Shown here: positions 19,676 to 29,138 of the stretch, one piece after another
Layout: each line of letters starts with the position of its first letter
Numbering within the stretch: position 1 is the first letter of the stretch
Assembly: GCA_947589105.1 (NCBI GenBank)
Contig: CANQBL010000007.1
Location: 1-43,024 of the forward strand
Direction of reading: 5' to 3'
DNA from: an uncultured Bacilli bacterium
GTDB taxonomy: Bacteria > Bacillota_I > Bacilli_A > RF39 > UBA660
DNA length: 43,024 nucleotides
The notes under the pieces: generated by a model
Seen by the model: only the letters and a program-made list of their open reading frames with translations
Database searches by the model: none
Told to the model about the DNA's origin: nothing
Position numbers and translations under genes: made by a program

Positions 19676-19712
19676 AAAATCACCATAGTATTCTATGGAG
19701 ATTTTTTAACAG
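19676..19712. terminator. Terminator
   Basis: AAAAAAATCaCCATAG-TATT-CTATGGaGATTTTTT. Confidence 0.7.
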
Positions 19713-19724
19713 AGTTACAAATAG

Positions 19725-20552
19725 CTATTTTTTAACTATACTTTTACTAGCAAACTTAGAAAAATCTATATTTAACAAGGATATAAGTTGTTTCCTATTA
19801 AAATTTTTAAGTGATGTACATGCTAAAGTCTCAAATAGTCCTTCATAAAAATCATTAAATAACTCTTTTTGTTTTTCAATAAAAGGATAATACATATCAT
19901 CTAATTCATTAATTAAATCTACAATAGCAATATCATAAGGAGTATAGTCGTAATTATATATTCTAACATCTAAAGGTTTATATCCAGCAAAATTATCAAT
20001 ATTTTCATTTATACTTTCAACAAAAATTGGTCTTCTAAAATAGTAAATTTTTCCATTTTCATTAACTACTTTATTTTCCTTGTAATTATTTAAAAAAATT
20101 AATTTATTATTTATATATTTTATTTTTTGTTTATTTTTATAACCAGAAATTATAAAAGCATTTCTTTGGGTATTAAATAAACATTTAGAAATTAATTTAT
20201 TATTTTTGTATAAATACATTTTATTTTCAATTACCATATCATCATATTTTTCTCCCTTTTGGGTTTGAAATAAACCATTTAATTTATCAGTTGAATTATT
20301 TTTTTCAATAGAGTAATTATAACCCAAAGAGTTACCATCATAAAAACTATTAGCATAAAGATGAGAATTTTCCAAAAAAGCATTAATAGTTATTTTGCCA
20401 TCACAATAAAAAGCTTCTCCAACAGGATCTAACATTTTGTTATATATTATGATTTTTTCACCCTTATAAAACGATTTTTCTTTTAGATTAAAAACTGAAA
20501 GTTCAAATAAAGACAAAAATTGATAAAAATTGATAGTAAAAAGTTTTTTCAT
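19725..20552 (-). CDS. Hypothetical protein (about 275 aa)
   Basis: Intact ORF; likely start MKKLFTINFYQF (GGGTGA upstream). Confidence 0.55.
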   Translation of the reverse strand: MKKLFTINFYQFLSLFELSVFNLKEKSFYKGEKIIIYNKMLDPVGEAFYCDGKITINAFLENSHLYANSFYDGNSLGYNYSIEKNNSTDKLNGLFQTQKGEKYDDMVIENKMYLYKNNKLISKCLFNTQRNAFIISGYKNKQKIKYINNKLIFLNNYKENKVVNENGKIYYFRRPIFVESINENIDNFAGYKPLDVRIYNYDYTPYDIAIVDLINELDDMYYPFIEKQKELFNDFYEGLFETLACTSLKNFNRKQLISLLNIDFSKFASKSIVKK

Positions 20553-20662
20553 AAAATCACCCTTTTGAGTTACTATTATAAATTTAACTTTAATAAAAAG
20601 CAAGAAAATTTAAATATTTTCTTACTTAATCATAATCACCCTTTAATTATAATCCTTAAATT

Positions 20663-22636
20663 TTATTTACTTTTGCTTTTTCTATATTGTTCAACGTTTT
20701 CTGGAGTTATTTTAAATCCTTTCATATGTATCGTATATGTTAATGGCTCTGGAATAATTAAACCTTCAGCACTTGTTAAGCTGCTTAAATCTAAATATCC
20801 ACCTACCCTTTGTGGTAACACTAATCCTTCGGCACTTGTTAAGCTATTTAAATATAAATAGCCGCCTATATTTTGTGGTAATTTTAATCCTTCGGCACTT
20901 GTTAAGCTGCTTAAATACAAATATCCACCTACGCTTTGTGGCAATATCAATCCTTCGGCACTTGTTAAGCTGCTTAAATATAAAGAGCCTCCTATGCTTT
21001 GCGGTAATTTTATGCCTTTGGCACTTGTTAAGCTATTTAAATCTAAATATCCACTTACCCTTTGTGGTAATACTAATCCTTCGGCACTGGTTAAGTAGCT
21101 TAAATCTAAATCTCCGCCTACTCTTTGTGGTAATACTAATCCTTCGGCATTAGTTAAGCTACCTAAAAATAAAGAGTCACCTATGCTTTGCGGTAACACT
21201 AATCCTTTGGCACTTGTTAAGCTATTTAAATCTAAATCTCCGCTTATACTTTGTGGTAATTTTAATCCTTCGGCACTAGTTAAACCGCTTAAATATAAAG
21301 AACCACCTATATTTTGTGGTAATTTTAATCCTTCGGCATTAGTTAAGTGGCTTAAATCTAAATCACCGTAATAATAAATAGTATCTTCATTTATTTCTTC
21401 TTTATTTAATGCTATTTGTCTTTCTTCACAATTAAAAATATTTGACAAATCTTTTCTTTTATTATTTCTTTCATTTTTAATTTCTTTAATTCTTGGGTCT
21501 TTTCTATATCCAAACCCATATATTTTATCATTTATCTCATATAAAAACGTTAATTCCTCTTTTGTTAATTCTTCTTTATTTTTATGCTTTTTATATATTT
21601 TCGTTAACTTTTTCATATCGTTAACTTTTTTATAATATTCTTCTTTATCTGGGAAATCTTTAATCTTTTCTTCTACTACCTCTTCCATTTCAGATTCGAT
21701 GTTTTGATTTTCTGCTACTCCTCTTATTTCACCTATTTTATTTCCTTCCATTCTTATCGCAATTCTTGGTACTTTATACTCATCTTTTTCATCTAAAGTG
21801 TAATATACATAAAAATCCCCATTGGATAATTGATTTTTTGCAGTATCTTCTCCTGCCGTACACCACCCTGTATTATATCCTTGTAATGAGTTTACCAAAG
21901 GCATATGATTACTTCCCCTATTATACTTTACCCATTTACCTATGTTTCTTTTTATTATATTTTTATTATTACTTAGTACCTTTGTTAATATATAAGTATA
22001 TATTTTGGGAAATGAGCCTACCCTTACCAATCCTTCTAAATCTTTATCATCTATTTCTTCTTTGTTCATTGCTTTTATTATCATATCTATTGATTTAGAT
22101 AATGCTTCTCTATTTAAATCACAAAATGGACTTACAGTATGTTCACTTCTTTTATAGAATACTTGTTTTTCTTTATCATATTTTCCTATTTTTAGCATCC
22201 CTTGAAAAGCCCAGTATTTTGCCCAAAACGGATATACCTTTGCATCGTCACTTAAAAAATAATCCAACCAATTATCAATACTTTTCTTTTGGTTTTCTAT
22301 TACTTCTTTTTCTAGTTCTTTTTTCATTTCATCAGTTATTTCAACATGTCCAAATCCTCTTTCAAGAGCTAATTCTTTTTGTTTTTCATAATAACTTTGT
22401 GGTATGTTTTCTTTTTTTATAACATATTTTTCATAATAACACTTTTTTAAATATTCTATATGTTTTGATTTTTCTTTTACTTTATTATGAATATCTTCTA
22501 ACTTTTCCAAATAATTTTTAATATTATTAAACTTATCATATTCATTTCCTTTTCCATGATGAAGAACCTGCTTATCTTTATATAAGTCTTTATATAATCT
22601 ATCTATTAATCTTATATAATCTTTTTGTTTATTCAT
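20663..22636 (-). CDS. Repeat protein: N-terminal domain with GWCTAG motif (PcfJ-like?) plus ten 21-aa leucine-rich units
   Basis: Translation shows SLQGYNTGWCTAGEDTAKNQLSNGDFYVYYT...PRIAIRMEGNKIGEIRG and ten copies of GxLxLSSLTSAEGLxLPQxIG. Confidence 0.85.
   Translation of the reverse strand: MNKQKDYIRLIDRLYKDLYKDKQVLHHGKGNEYDKFNNIKNYLEKLEDIHNKVKEKSKHIEYLKKCYYEKYVIKKENIPQSYYEKQKELALERGFGHVEITDEMKKELEKEVIENQKKSIDNWLDYFLSDDAKVYPFWAKYWAFQGMLKIGKYDKEKQVFYKRSEHTVSPFCDLNREALSKSIDMIIKAMNKEEIDDKDLEGLVRVGSFPKIYTYILTKVLSNNKNIIKRNIGKWVKYNRGSNHMPLVNSLQGYNTGWCTAGEDTAKNQLSNGDFYVYYTLDEKDEYKVPRIAIRMEGNKIGEIRGVAENQNIESEMEEVVEEKIKDFPDKEEYYKKVNDMKKLTKIYKKHKNKEELTKEELTFLYEINDKIYGFGYRKDPRIKEIKNERNNKRKDLSNIFNCEERQIALNKEEINEDTIYYYGDLDLSHLTNAEGLKLPQNIGGSLYLSGLTSAEGLKLPQSISGDLDLNSLTSAKGLVLPQSIGDSLFLGSLTNAEGLVLPQRVGGDLDLSYLTSAEGLVLPQRVSGYLDLNSLTSAKGIKLPQSIGGSLYLSSLTSAEGLILPQSVGGYLYLSSLTSAEGLKLPQNIGGYLYLNSLTSAEGLVLPQRVGGYLDLSSLTSAEGLIIPEPLTYTIHMKGFKITPENVEQYRKSKSK
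20739..21368 (-). repeat. Ten in-frame 63-bp tandem repeats
   Basis: Recurring CCTTCGGCACTTGTTAAGCT...AAATATAAA...CCTAT...TTTGTGGTAAT every 63 bp; 21-aa units. Confidence 0.95.
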
Positions 22637-22717
22637 ATAACATACCATCCTTATTTAGATTATAACATTTTTTATTTATTATTGTAAATTAAAGATAAAT
22701 CTCATTAAAATAACAAT

Positions 22718-22750
22718 ATAAAAAAGTGTCTTATTAAGACACCCTTTTTA
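22718..22750. terminator. Terminator between parC and repeat gene
   Basis: AAAAAGTGTCTTATTAAGACACCCTTTTT inverted repeat. Confidence 0.75.
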
Positions 22751-22769
22751 TTAAAAGTATAATTTTTTT

Positions 22770-25313
22770 CTAATCAAAATTATCTAAAAAATCATCTATT
22801 GTCATGAATTTATCATCTATTTCTTTTAATGATACTTCTTTTTTTAATTTAGATTCTTCTTTAGTAACTGGTTTAGATATTTCTTTAACTATGTTTACAT
22901 CATCTTTAGTTAAATTAGCAACCTCATAAACATTATCTATTTTTTTCTTGGTAATTGAAGAACCTATTGAATACCTATCCATTATTGGTATTTCAGTAAA
23001 CTTAATTTCTTTAGTATCATTACCCGATAATAGAATTATACTATGTTTAGTATCACCAATGAAAGCTTTTATTATTTCTTGTGGATTACTTTTTACTTCC
23101 TTAAGTAAAAGTAATCCTCTTTTAGCTCGTGATGTTTTTTCAAATTCAGATAATTTAATTCTTTTTGAAAGACCTTTGTTTGTTACTATGGTAACATATT
23201 CACTTTTTTGATCAAATACTAATCCACTTACTACTTCATCATCTTTTAAGTTTATAGCTTTAACTCCTGATGTTTTAAGTCCTATACTTGGTATTTCAGA
23301 TGTATCATACCAAAGTCCATACCCTTTTTTAGTTGCAATAAATATTTCGTTATAAGGCTCAATGGTAACATCAACAACCTCATCATTATCTTTTAGTTTT
23401 ATAAACATAATAGGTTTTGAGTATCTTTGTACCACAAAATCGGAAAGTATAGTCTTTTTTGTCATACCATTTTTAGTAAATGTAATTACTTGTCTTTGAT
23501 CAAATTTAGATACGTTTAATGCTTTTACTATTTTTTCATCTTGCGCAATAGAAATTATGTTACTTATGTGCTTACCAAGTTCTTTCCACTTAAGTTCAGG
23601 CAAGTCATGAACTGGTACGTATAAATAATTACCCTTATTAGTAAATAATAAAAGTGTATCAAGGGTATTTTGTTCAAATAACCCAATTACATAGTCATTT
23701 TCTTTAACTAAGGTATCTTCGTCTTCTTTAGCAGCGTAAGACTTTTTGGATACTCTTTTTACGTAACCCTCATTTGTTACAACAACGATAACATCTTCTT
23801 TAGGTATCATGGCTGTTAAATCTATTTTTATTTCTGTTATTTCGTTTTTAATACTAGTTTTTCTAGGTGTTGCAAACTCTTTTTTTACTTTTCTTAACTC
23901 GTCTTTCATTACCCTTTTAAGTTCTGATGAATCAGATAAAATAAGTTCGTATTCTTTTATTGCATCTTGTAAGTTTTTCATCTCGTTTTCAACGTCAGTT
24001 ATGTCTGTGTTTGTTAGACGATATAATTGTAACATCACGATTGCCGTTGCTTGCTTTTCGGTAAACGAAAACTCTTTTACTAAGTTTTCTATTGCGTCCG
24101 ATTTATTTTTAGATGCTCTTATTACCTTAATTACCTCATCTAAAATACTAATAGCCTTAATTAGACCTTCTAAGATATGATACCTTTCTTTAGCATGCTC
24201 TAAATCAAACTTAGTTCTTCTTATTAAAACTTCTTTTTTATGCTCGATAAAAGCATCTATTATTCCTAGTATACCAACTTGCCTTGGCCTTCTTTGAACT
24301 ATTGCAATCATATTAAGACTATAAGATATTTGCATGTCCGTATTCTTAAGCAAATAATTGGTAATTAACTCTACGTTAACGTCTTTTTTAAGTTCAATAA
24401 CAATTCTAAGTTCTCCACGAGATGTTTCATCCCTTACTTCCAAAATACCATCTACTTTTTTATCGATTCTAATATCATTCATCTTTTTAACAAGACTTGC
24501 TTTGTTAACTTCATATGGTATTTCGGTAATAACAATCATTTGTTTATTTTTTTCTTTAATAACTTCATACTTAGACTTAACAATTATTTTACCCCTACCG
24601 GTTTCATAAGCATTTTTTATTTCGTTAGAACCTTCTATTACTCCTCCGGTTGGAAAATCAGGACCAGGCATAACTTCCAGGATGGAATCAAGTCTGCAAT
24701 TTGGTGAATCTATCCTTTTTATTGTAGCGTCAATTACCTCACCTAAGTTATGGGTTGGAATGTTCGTTGCGTAACCTGCTGATATACCAGTTGAACCATT
24801 TACTAAAAGGTTTGGAAAACCTGCTGGTAAAACCACTGGTTCTTTTAACGTATCATCATAGTTAGGAGCCATTTCAACGGTGTCTTTAGTAATATCTTCT
24901 AATAGAACGTTACTTATTTTAGATAATCTTGCCTCAGTATAACGCATTGCTGCTGGTCCATCACCATCTATTGAACCATTATTACCATGCATGTCTACGT
25001 AAGGAGTTTCCATCTTCCAATCCTGACTCATTCTTACCATTGCATCATATATTGATGAATCTCCATGAGGGTGGTAATTACCCATTATTTCTCCTACCGA
25101 TTTAGCACTTTTACGGTACTTTTTATCATAGGTGTTACCACTTTTATACATACCATATAATATTCTTCTTTGAACTGGTTTTAAACCATCTCTTACATCA
25201 GGTAAAGCACGGTCTAAAATAATTGTTTTACAATACCTACCAAAGCGTTCACCCATTATTTCTTCAAGTGAATATTCTTCTATTCTTTGTAATACATCTT
25301 TCACAAGTAGCAC
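22770..25313 (-). CDS. parC: DNA topoisomerase IV subunit A
   Basis: RFGRYCKTIILDRALPDVRDGLKPVQRRILYGM; HPHGDSSIYDAMVRMSQDW; no canonical GyrA box (QRRGGKG). Confidence 0.88.
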   Translation of the reverse strand: MLLVKDVLQRIEEYSLEEIMGERFGRYCKTIILDRALPDVRDGLKPVQRRILYGMYKSGNTYDKKYRKSAKSVGEIMGNYHPHGDSSIYDAMVRMSQDWKMETPYVDMHGNNGSIDGDGPAAMRYTEARLSKISNVLLEDITKDTVEMAPNYDDTLKEPVVLPAGFPNLLVNGSTGISAGYATNIPTHNLGEVIDATIKRIDSPNCRLDSILEVMPGPDFPTGGVIEGSNEIKNAYETGRGKIIVKSKYEVIKEKNKQMIVITEIPYEVNKASLVKKMNDIRIDKKVDGILEVRDETSRGELRIVIELKKDVNVELITNYLLKNTDMQISYSLNMIAIVQRRPRQVGILGIIDAFIEHKKEVLIRRTKFDLEHAKERYHILEGLIKAISILDEVIKVIRASKNKSDAIENLVKEFSFTEKQATAIVMLQLYRLTNTDITDVENEMKNLQDAIKEYELILSDSSELKRVMKDELRKVKKEFATPRKTSIKNEITEIKIDLTAMIPKEDVIVVVTNEGYVKRVSKKSYAAKEDEDTLVKENDYVIGLFEQNTLDTLLLFTNKGNYLYVPVHDLPELKWKELGKHISNIISIAQDEKIVKALNVSKFDQRQVITFTKNGMTKKTILSDFVVQRYSKPIMFIKLKDNDEVVDVTIEPYNEIFIATKKGYGLWYDTSEIPSIGLKTSGVKAINLKDDEVVSGLVFDQKSEYVTIVTNKGLSKRIKLSEFEKTSRAKRGLLLLKEVKSNPQEIIKAFIGDTKHSIILLSGNDTKEIKFTEIPIMDRYSIGSSITKKKIDNVYEVANLTKDDVNIVKEISKPVTKEESKLKKEVSLKEIDDKFMTIDDFLDNFD

Positions 25314-25317
25314 CTTC

Positions 25318-27228
25318 TTACTTTAACATTTCATAATTATCTTCCAAAGAAAAATCTACGTTTTCTTCTATCCATTCTTTTCTAGGCTCTACGTTATCAC
25401 CCATTAAAATCGATACTCTTTTTTCTGCTAAAAAAGCATCCGTTATTTTAACTTTTATTAAACTTCTCTTTTCTGGATCCATGGTGGTTTCCCATAACTG
25501 GGTTGCATCCATTTCTCCTAATCCTTTATATCTTTGTAAATCTTCTATTTTGCGTTCATTAGTTATCTGCTTTAATTCATCATCAGAATAAGCATACACT
25601 TCATCTTTTTTACCAAAACTTACTTTATATAAAGGTGGGTTTGCAATATATAATTTACCAGCTTCAATTAAAGGCCTCATGTACCGATAAAAGAAGGTTA
25701 CTAAAAGGACTTGGATATGACAGCCATCATCATCAGCATCGGTCATTATAATGATTTTATCATAGTTACAATCTTCAATGTGAAAATCAGGACCCACTCC
25801 TGCTCCTATGGTATATATTAAAGTGTTAATCTCGGCGTTTTTGTAAGCCTCATCAACACTACATCTTTCAGTATTTAAAACCTTACCACGAAGAGGTAAT
25901 ATTGCTTGATAACTTCTTTCTCTTCCGGTTTTTGCACTACCTCCTGCTGAGTCTCCCTCAACTATAAATAACTCGTTTTTCTTTGGATCTTTTTTGGTAG
26001 CAGGAGCAAGTTTATCTGATATATTCTTTTCTTTTGCGTTTTTAGTTTTACCTTTTCTTGCTTCTTCCCTTGCTTTTCTTGCAGCTTCCCTTGCAGCTTT
26101 TCCTTTTAAAGCCTTATTTATAATATCGGTTGCAATAGCTTTGTTTTCTTCTAAGAAATACTGAATTTTTTCATATACGATTTGTTCAACCACCGTCTTT
26201 GCAAGAGGCGTACCAAGTTTACCTTTAGTTTGACCTTCAAATTGTAATAGGTCTTCTGGTACTTTTAAAGATAGAATAACAGTTAAACCTTCCCTTACGT
26301 CTGAACCCTCGAAATTCTTATCCTTAGCTTTTAGGTATCCATTATTTTTAGCATAATCATTAAAAGCCTTAGTTAATGCACTTTTAAGTCCTACTTCGTG
26401 GGATCCCCCATCACTTGTTTTTACGTTATTAACAAATGATACAACGTTTTCATTATATGAATCGGTATACTGAAAAGCACATTCTACTTCTATTTTATTT
26501 TTAACGCCTTCAAAACCAACCACGTTATGAATCGTTTTTTTGCCTTCGTTTAGATAAGTTACAAATTCTTCAAGTCCCTTTTCGTAGTGGTAAGAAGCTT
26601 CTTTTTCATCTTCTTCATCAATTACATCAATGGTAAGACCTTTAATTAAAAAAGCTGATTCTTGCATTCTTTCACATATCGTCGTAAAAGAAAAAGTAGT
26701 CGCTGAAAAAATACTATCATCCGGCATAAATCTTACCGTTGTACCAGTTCTATTAGTTGTTCCTACCTTTTTTAAAGGTTCATCTAAGTGTCCACCATCT
26801 TTAAATGATATTTCATACTTACCACCATCACGATTAATACTTACCCTCATCCATTTAGATAGTGCGTTAACAACTGATGCTCCAACTCCGTGTAAACCTC
26901 CAGATACTTTGTATCCACCTTCCTGGAACTTACCTCCAGCATGTAAAACAGTATAAATAACCTCAGGAGTTGATTTACCTGATTCATGAAGACCTACTGG
27001 TACACCACGACCTTCATCTGAAACTGATACAGAACCATCCTTATGAATGGTTACCTTCAAATGGTTTCCATAGCCATTAATAGCTTCATCAATACCATTA
27101 TCAACTATTTCCCAAACTAAATGATGTAAACCTCTTTTGTCAGTTGATCCTATGTACATACCAGGTCTTTTTCTTACCGCTTCCAAACCTTCTAATATTT
27201 TAATTGATGACTCATCATATTTTGGCAT
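25318..27228 (-). CDS. parE: DNA topoisomerase IV subunit B
   Basis: LEGLEAVRKRPGMYIGSTDKRGLHHLVWEIVDN; SGGLHGVGASVVNALS; PLRGKVLNTE; TDADDDGCHIQ; ParE-like wording and adjacent parC. Confidence 0.88.
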   Translation of the reverse strand: MPKYDESSIKILEGLEAVRKRPGMYIGSTDKRGLHHLVWEIVDNGIDEAINGYGNHLKVTIHKDGSVSVSDEGRGVPVGLHESGKSTPEVIYTVLHAGGKFQEGGYKVSGGLHGVGASVVNALSKWMRVSINRDGGKYEISFKDGGHLDEPLKKVGTTNRTGTTVRFMPDDSIFSATTFSFTTICERMQESAFLIKGLTIDVIDEEDEKEASYHYEKGLEEFVTYLNEGKKTIHNVVGFEGVKNKIEVECAFQYTDSYNENVVSFVNNVKTSDGGSHEVGLKSALTKAFNDYAKNNGYLKAKDKNFEGSDVREGLTVILSLKVPEDLLQFEGQTKGKLGTPLAKTVVEQIVYEKIQYFLEENKAIATDIINKALKGKAAREAARKAREEARKGKTKNAKEKNISDKLAPATKKDPKKNELFIVEGDSAGGSAKTGRERSYQAILPLRGKVLNTERCSVDEAYKNAEINTLIYTIGAGVGPDFHIEDCNYDKIIIMTDADDDGCHIQVLLVTFFYRYMRPLIEAGKLYIANPPLYKVSFGKKDEVYAYSDDELKQITNERKIEDLQRYKGLGEMDATQLWETTMDPEKRSLIKVKITDAFLAEKRVSILMGDNVEPRKEWIEENVDFSLEDNYEMLK

Positions 27229-27336
27229 TTAAATCAGCTCCTTATTATTTTCTAACCTATATAGCATTATAACATAAGAATACAAGAAAGTGCAAAATTC
27301 TTGACACTTTTTTACGTATACTTAAAATTAGTCAAC

Positions 27337-28269
27337 TTATTGATTTACTTTATTTAACTTATAAGTTGTTATAAAAATATCTAAATCACTTACGTACTCT
27401 AACATTAATTTGTTATTTTTTCTTGATATTATTATTCCAATTGTATTATTATGATTATACTCTTTTATGGTTTTATCTATTAATTTCATATAGTTAAGTG
27501 TTTGACCAATATCCTTTGAACTAACCTCACAAGTTTTTAATTCTATTACTATAAATCTGTTTAGTTTATAATTAAATAATAGCAAATCAACGTAATAATT
27601 CTTGCTATTATAAGTTATTTTATATTCATTAGCTACAAACGCAAAACCGGTTCCTAATTGTAAAAATACAAGTTCTAATTCTTTTAAAATATATTTTTTT
27701 AATGCTCTTTCGTTTAAGTTTTCATCTTCATATACATCTATTATTATTGGATCAAGAAGCATATCATTTATTGTTAATACGTTATTAGACATGTTATTAG
27801 TTACTAATTTTATATTCTTTTTATCCGCGTATTTTAATCTATTAAACGAATCTTTTTTTATTTCGTTTATTAAACCTCTTACTGACAAATTATTTTCTAT
27901 ACATCTATTTATGTAATAATTTCTTTCATTTTCATCATCAAACTTTAACAAATACTTATAATGGGACCATGTTAAATTTAATTGGCTACACACCGTGTAG
28001 CTTTTTTTAAATAATACGTAAAATTTCCTCATGTTTTTTAAATTTGCTGAAGAATACCCCTTTCCATATTTCAAAACAAATTTTTTAGACCATTTTTTTA
28101 TTAAACCATCTCCATATTTAGCTCTTTTTTCACCACCTTGAGCTTTTATAAGTAACTTTCCTATTTCATAATAAGTATTTATTATTTCTTTATTATTTTG
28201 TAAGTATCTTACTTTATCATTTATTTCTTTATCTTCTATTAAGCTTTTTATTTTTAAATAATAGTCCAT
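27337..28269 (-). CDS. YhcG/DUF1016-family PDDEXK nuclease-domain protein
   Basis: N-terminal YYEIGKLLIKAQGGEKRAKYGDGLIKKWSKKF...GYSSANLKNMRKFY; C-terminal YYVDLLLFNYKLNRFIVIELKTCE. Confidence 0.85.
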   Translation of the reverse strand: MDYYLKIKSLIEDKEINDKVRYLQNNKEIINTYYEIGKLLIKAQGGEKRAKYGDGLIKKWSKKFVLKYGKGYSSANLKNMRKFYVLFKKSYTVCSQLNLTWSHYKYLLKFDDENERNYYINRCIENNLSVRGLINEIKKDSFNRLKYADKKNIKLVTNNMSNNVLTINDMLLDPIIIDVYEDENLNERALKKYILKELELVFLQLGTGFAFVANEYKITYNSKNYYVDLLLFNYKLNRFIVIELKTCEVSSKDIGQTLNYMKLIDKTIKEYNHNNTIGIIISRKNNKLMLEYVSDLDIFITTYKLNKVNQ

Positions 28270-28328
28270 ATAATAATTCCTTTCTTTTAGTTAGCTATTA
28301 TATAAACCTTATTTAAAATAAATGTCGA

Positions 28329-28366
28329 AATAAAAAAGCAATGAACTATTGCACCTTGTTCATTGC
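28329..28366 (-). terminator. Terminator overlapping 3' end of yneF-like gene
   Basis: Minus strand AGCAATGAAC-AAGGTGCAATA-GTTCATTGCTTTTTT; stop codon lies in the loop. Confidence 0.7.
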
Positions 28367-28555
28367 TTTCATCATTTGATTAATTTGTTTTTGACTTGGG
28401 GTTCTTCCCATTTGTTGCATCATAATTTTTATCATTTTTTCGTTTATTGGTGGATTTTCTTTCAAATACTTTTTCATGAAAGCTCTAGCTAAAAGAAAAC
28501 CTAAAACTAATCCTATTATAAGTCCAATTACACACCATAAAATATTTTCCCACAT
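28346..28555 (-). CDS. YneF family (UPF0154) membrane protein
   Basis: N-terminal [42 protein letters not shown]. Confidence 0.92.
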   Translation of the reverse strand: MWENILWCVIGLIIGLVLGFLLARAFMKKYLKENPPINEKMIKIMMQQMGRTPSQKQINQMMKAMNKVQ

Positions 28556-28601
28556 ATTATTTACCTTCCTTTCTTATACAATTTTACTATGTTTTAAACT
28601 T

Positions 28602-29024
28602 TTATACAAGTTTTTTTGTCAATACGTTACTAAGCCAAAAATAGTCTTTGTTAAGAAAGTCACAAACAAATACGCTTTCTTCTTTTTCAATAATTTTAAA
28701 AAAAGCCGTTATATTTTTATTTGTTTTAACCTTTATATAAGTGTTATACACTGTTAATTTTGTTTTCTCAACCCCATTATCTAATATATGCTTATTTAAA
28801 GTTTTTTTATAATTTTCATCATAAGCATACTCCCTATATATATTACTATTAATCCGTGTTTTACTAAAAGGAACCGCCATCTGTTCAAATAATCTATAAG
28901 ATATTATAAAATCATTTTGACTAGACAATGATATTTGTTCAAGCATTTTATATAAATAATATGTTTTATTGTAGTATAATTTAGAAAATGAATCATTAAT
29001 CTTAAATAAATAATATACCCTCAT
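28602..29024 (-). CDS. sirA: Sporulation inhibitor of replication SirA-like (YneE)
   Basis: YYLFKINDSFSKLYYNKTYYLYKMLEQ and C-terminal FLNKDYFWLSNVLTKKLV resemble SirA ends; immediately upstream of yneF as in B. subtilis. Confidence 0.7.
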   Translation of the reverse strand: MRVYYLFKINDSFSKLYYNKTYYLYKMLEQISLSSQNDFIISYRLFEQMAVPFSKTRINSNIYREYAYDENYKKTLNKHILDNGVEKTKLTVYNTYIKVKTNKNITAFFKIIEKEESVFVCDFLNKDYFWLSNVLTKKLV

Positions 29025-29138
29025 AATAAAAACACCTCTTTTATAGAATATTACTTATTTAATAAAAAAGATGTCGAACAATGACTTATTAATAATTTTT
29101 TTTATTTAAACTATTATTTTAAAAAGTTTTAATAAACA

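Noticed and set aside
20739-21368. Regular 63-bp repeats resembling a CRISPR or satellite array
   Set aside because: There is no repeat/unique-spacer structure; the repeats are in-frame coding units of the minus-strand ORF.
20773-21371. Plus-strand ORFs 20773..21153 and 21183..21371 with repetitive translations
   Set aside because: They are antisense readings of the 63-bp repeats, which keep any stop-free frame open; no RBS or independent evidence.
21766-22422. Plus-strand ORFs 21766..22098 and 22102..22422
   Set aside because: Antisense to the repeat gene, hydrophobic low-complexity translations typical of AT-rich antisense frames.
22770-27228. Calling the topoisomerase pair gyrA/gyrB
   Set aside because: The A subunit lacks a canonical GyrA box and both proteins read closer to Gram-positive ParC/ParE; phylogeny would be needed for certainty.
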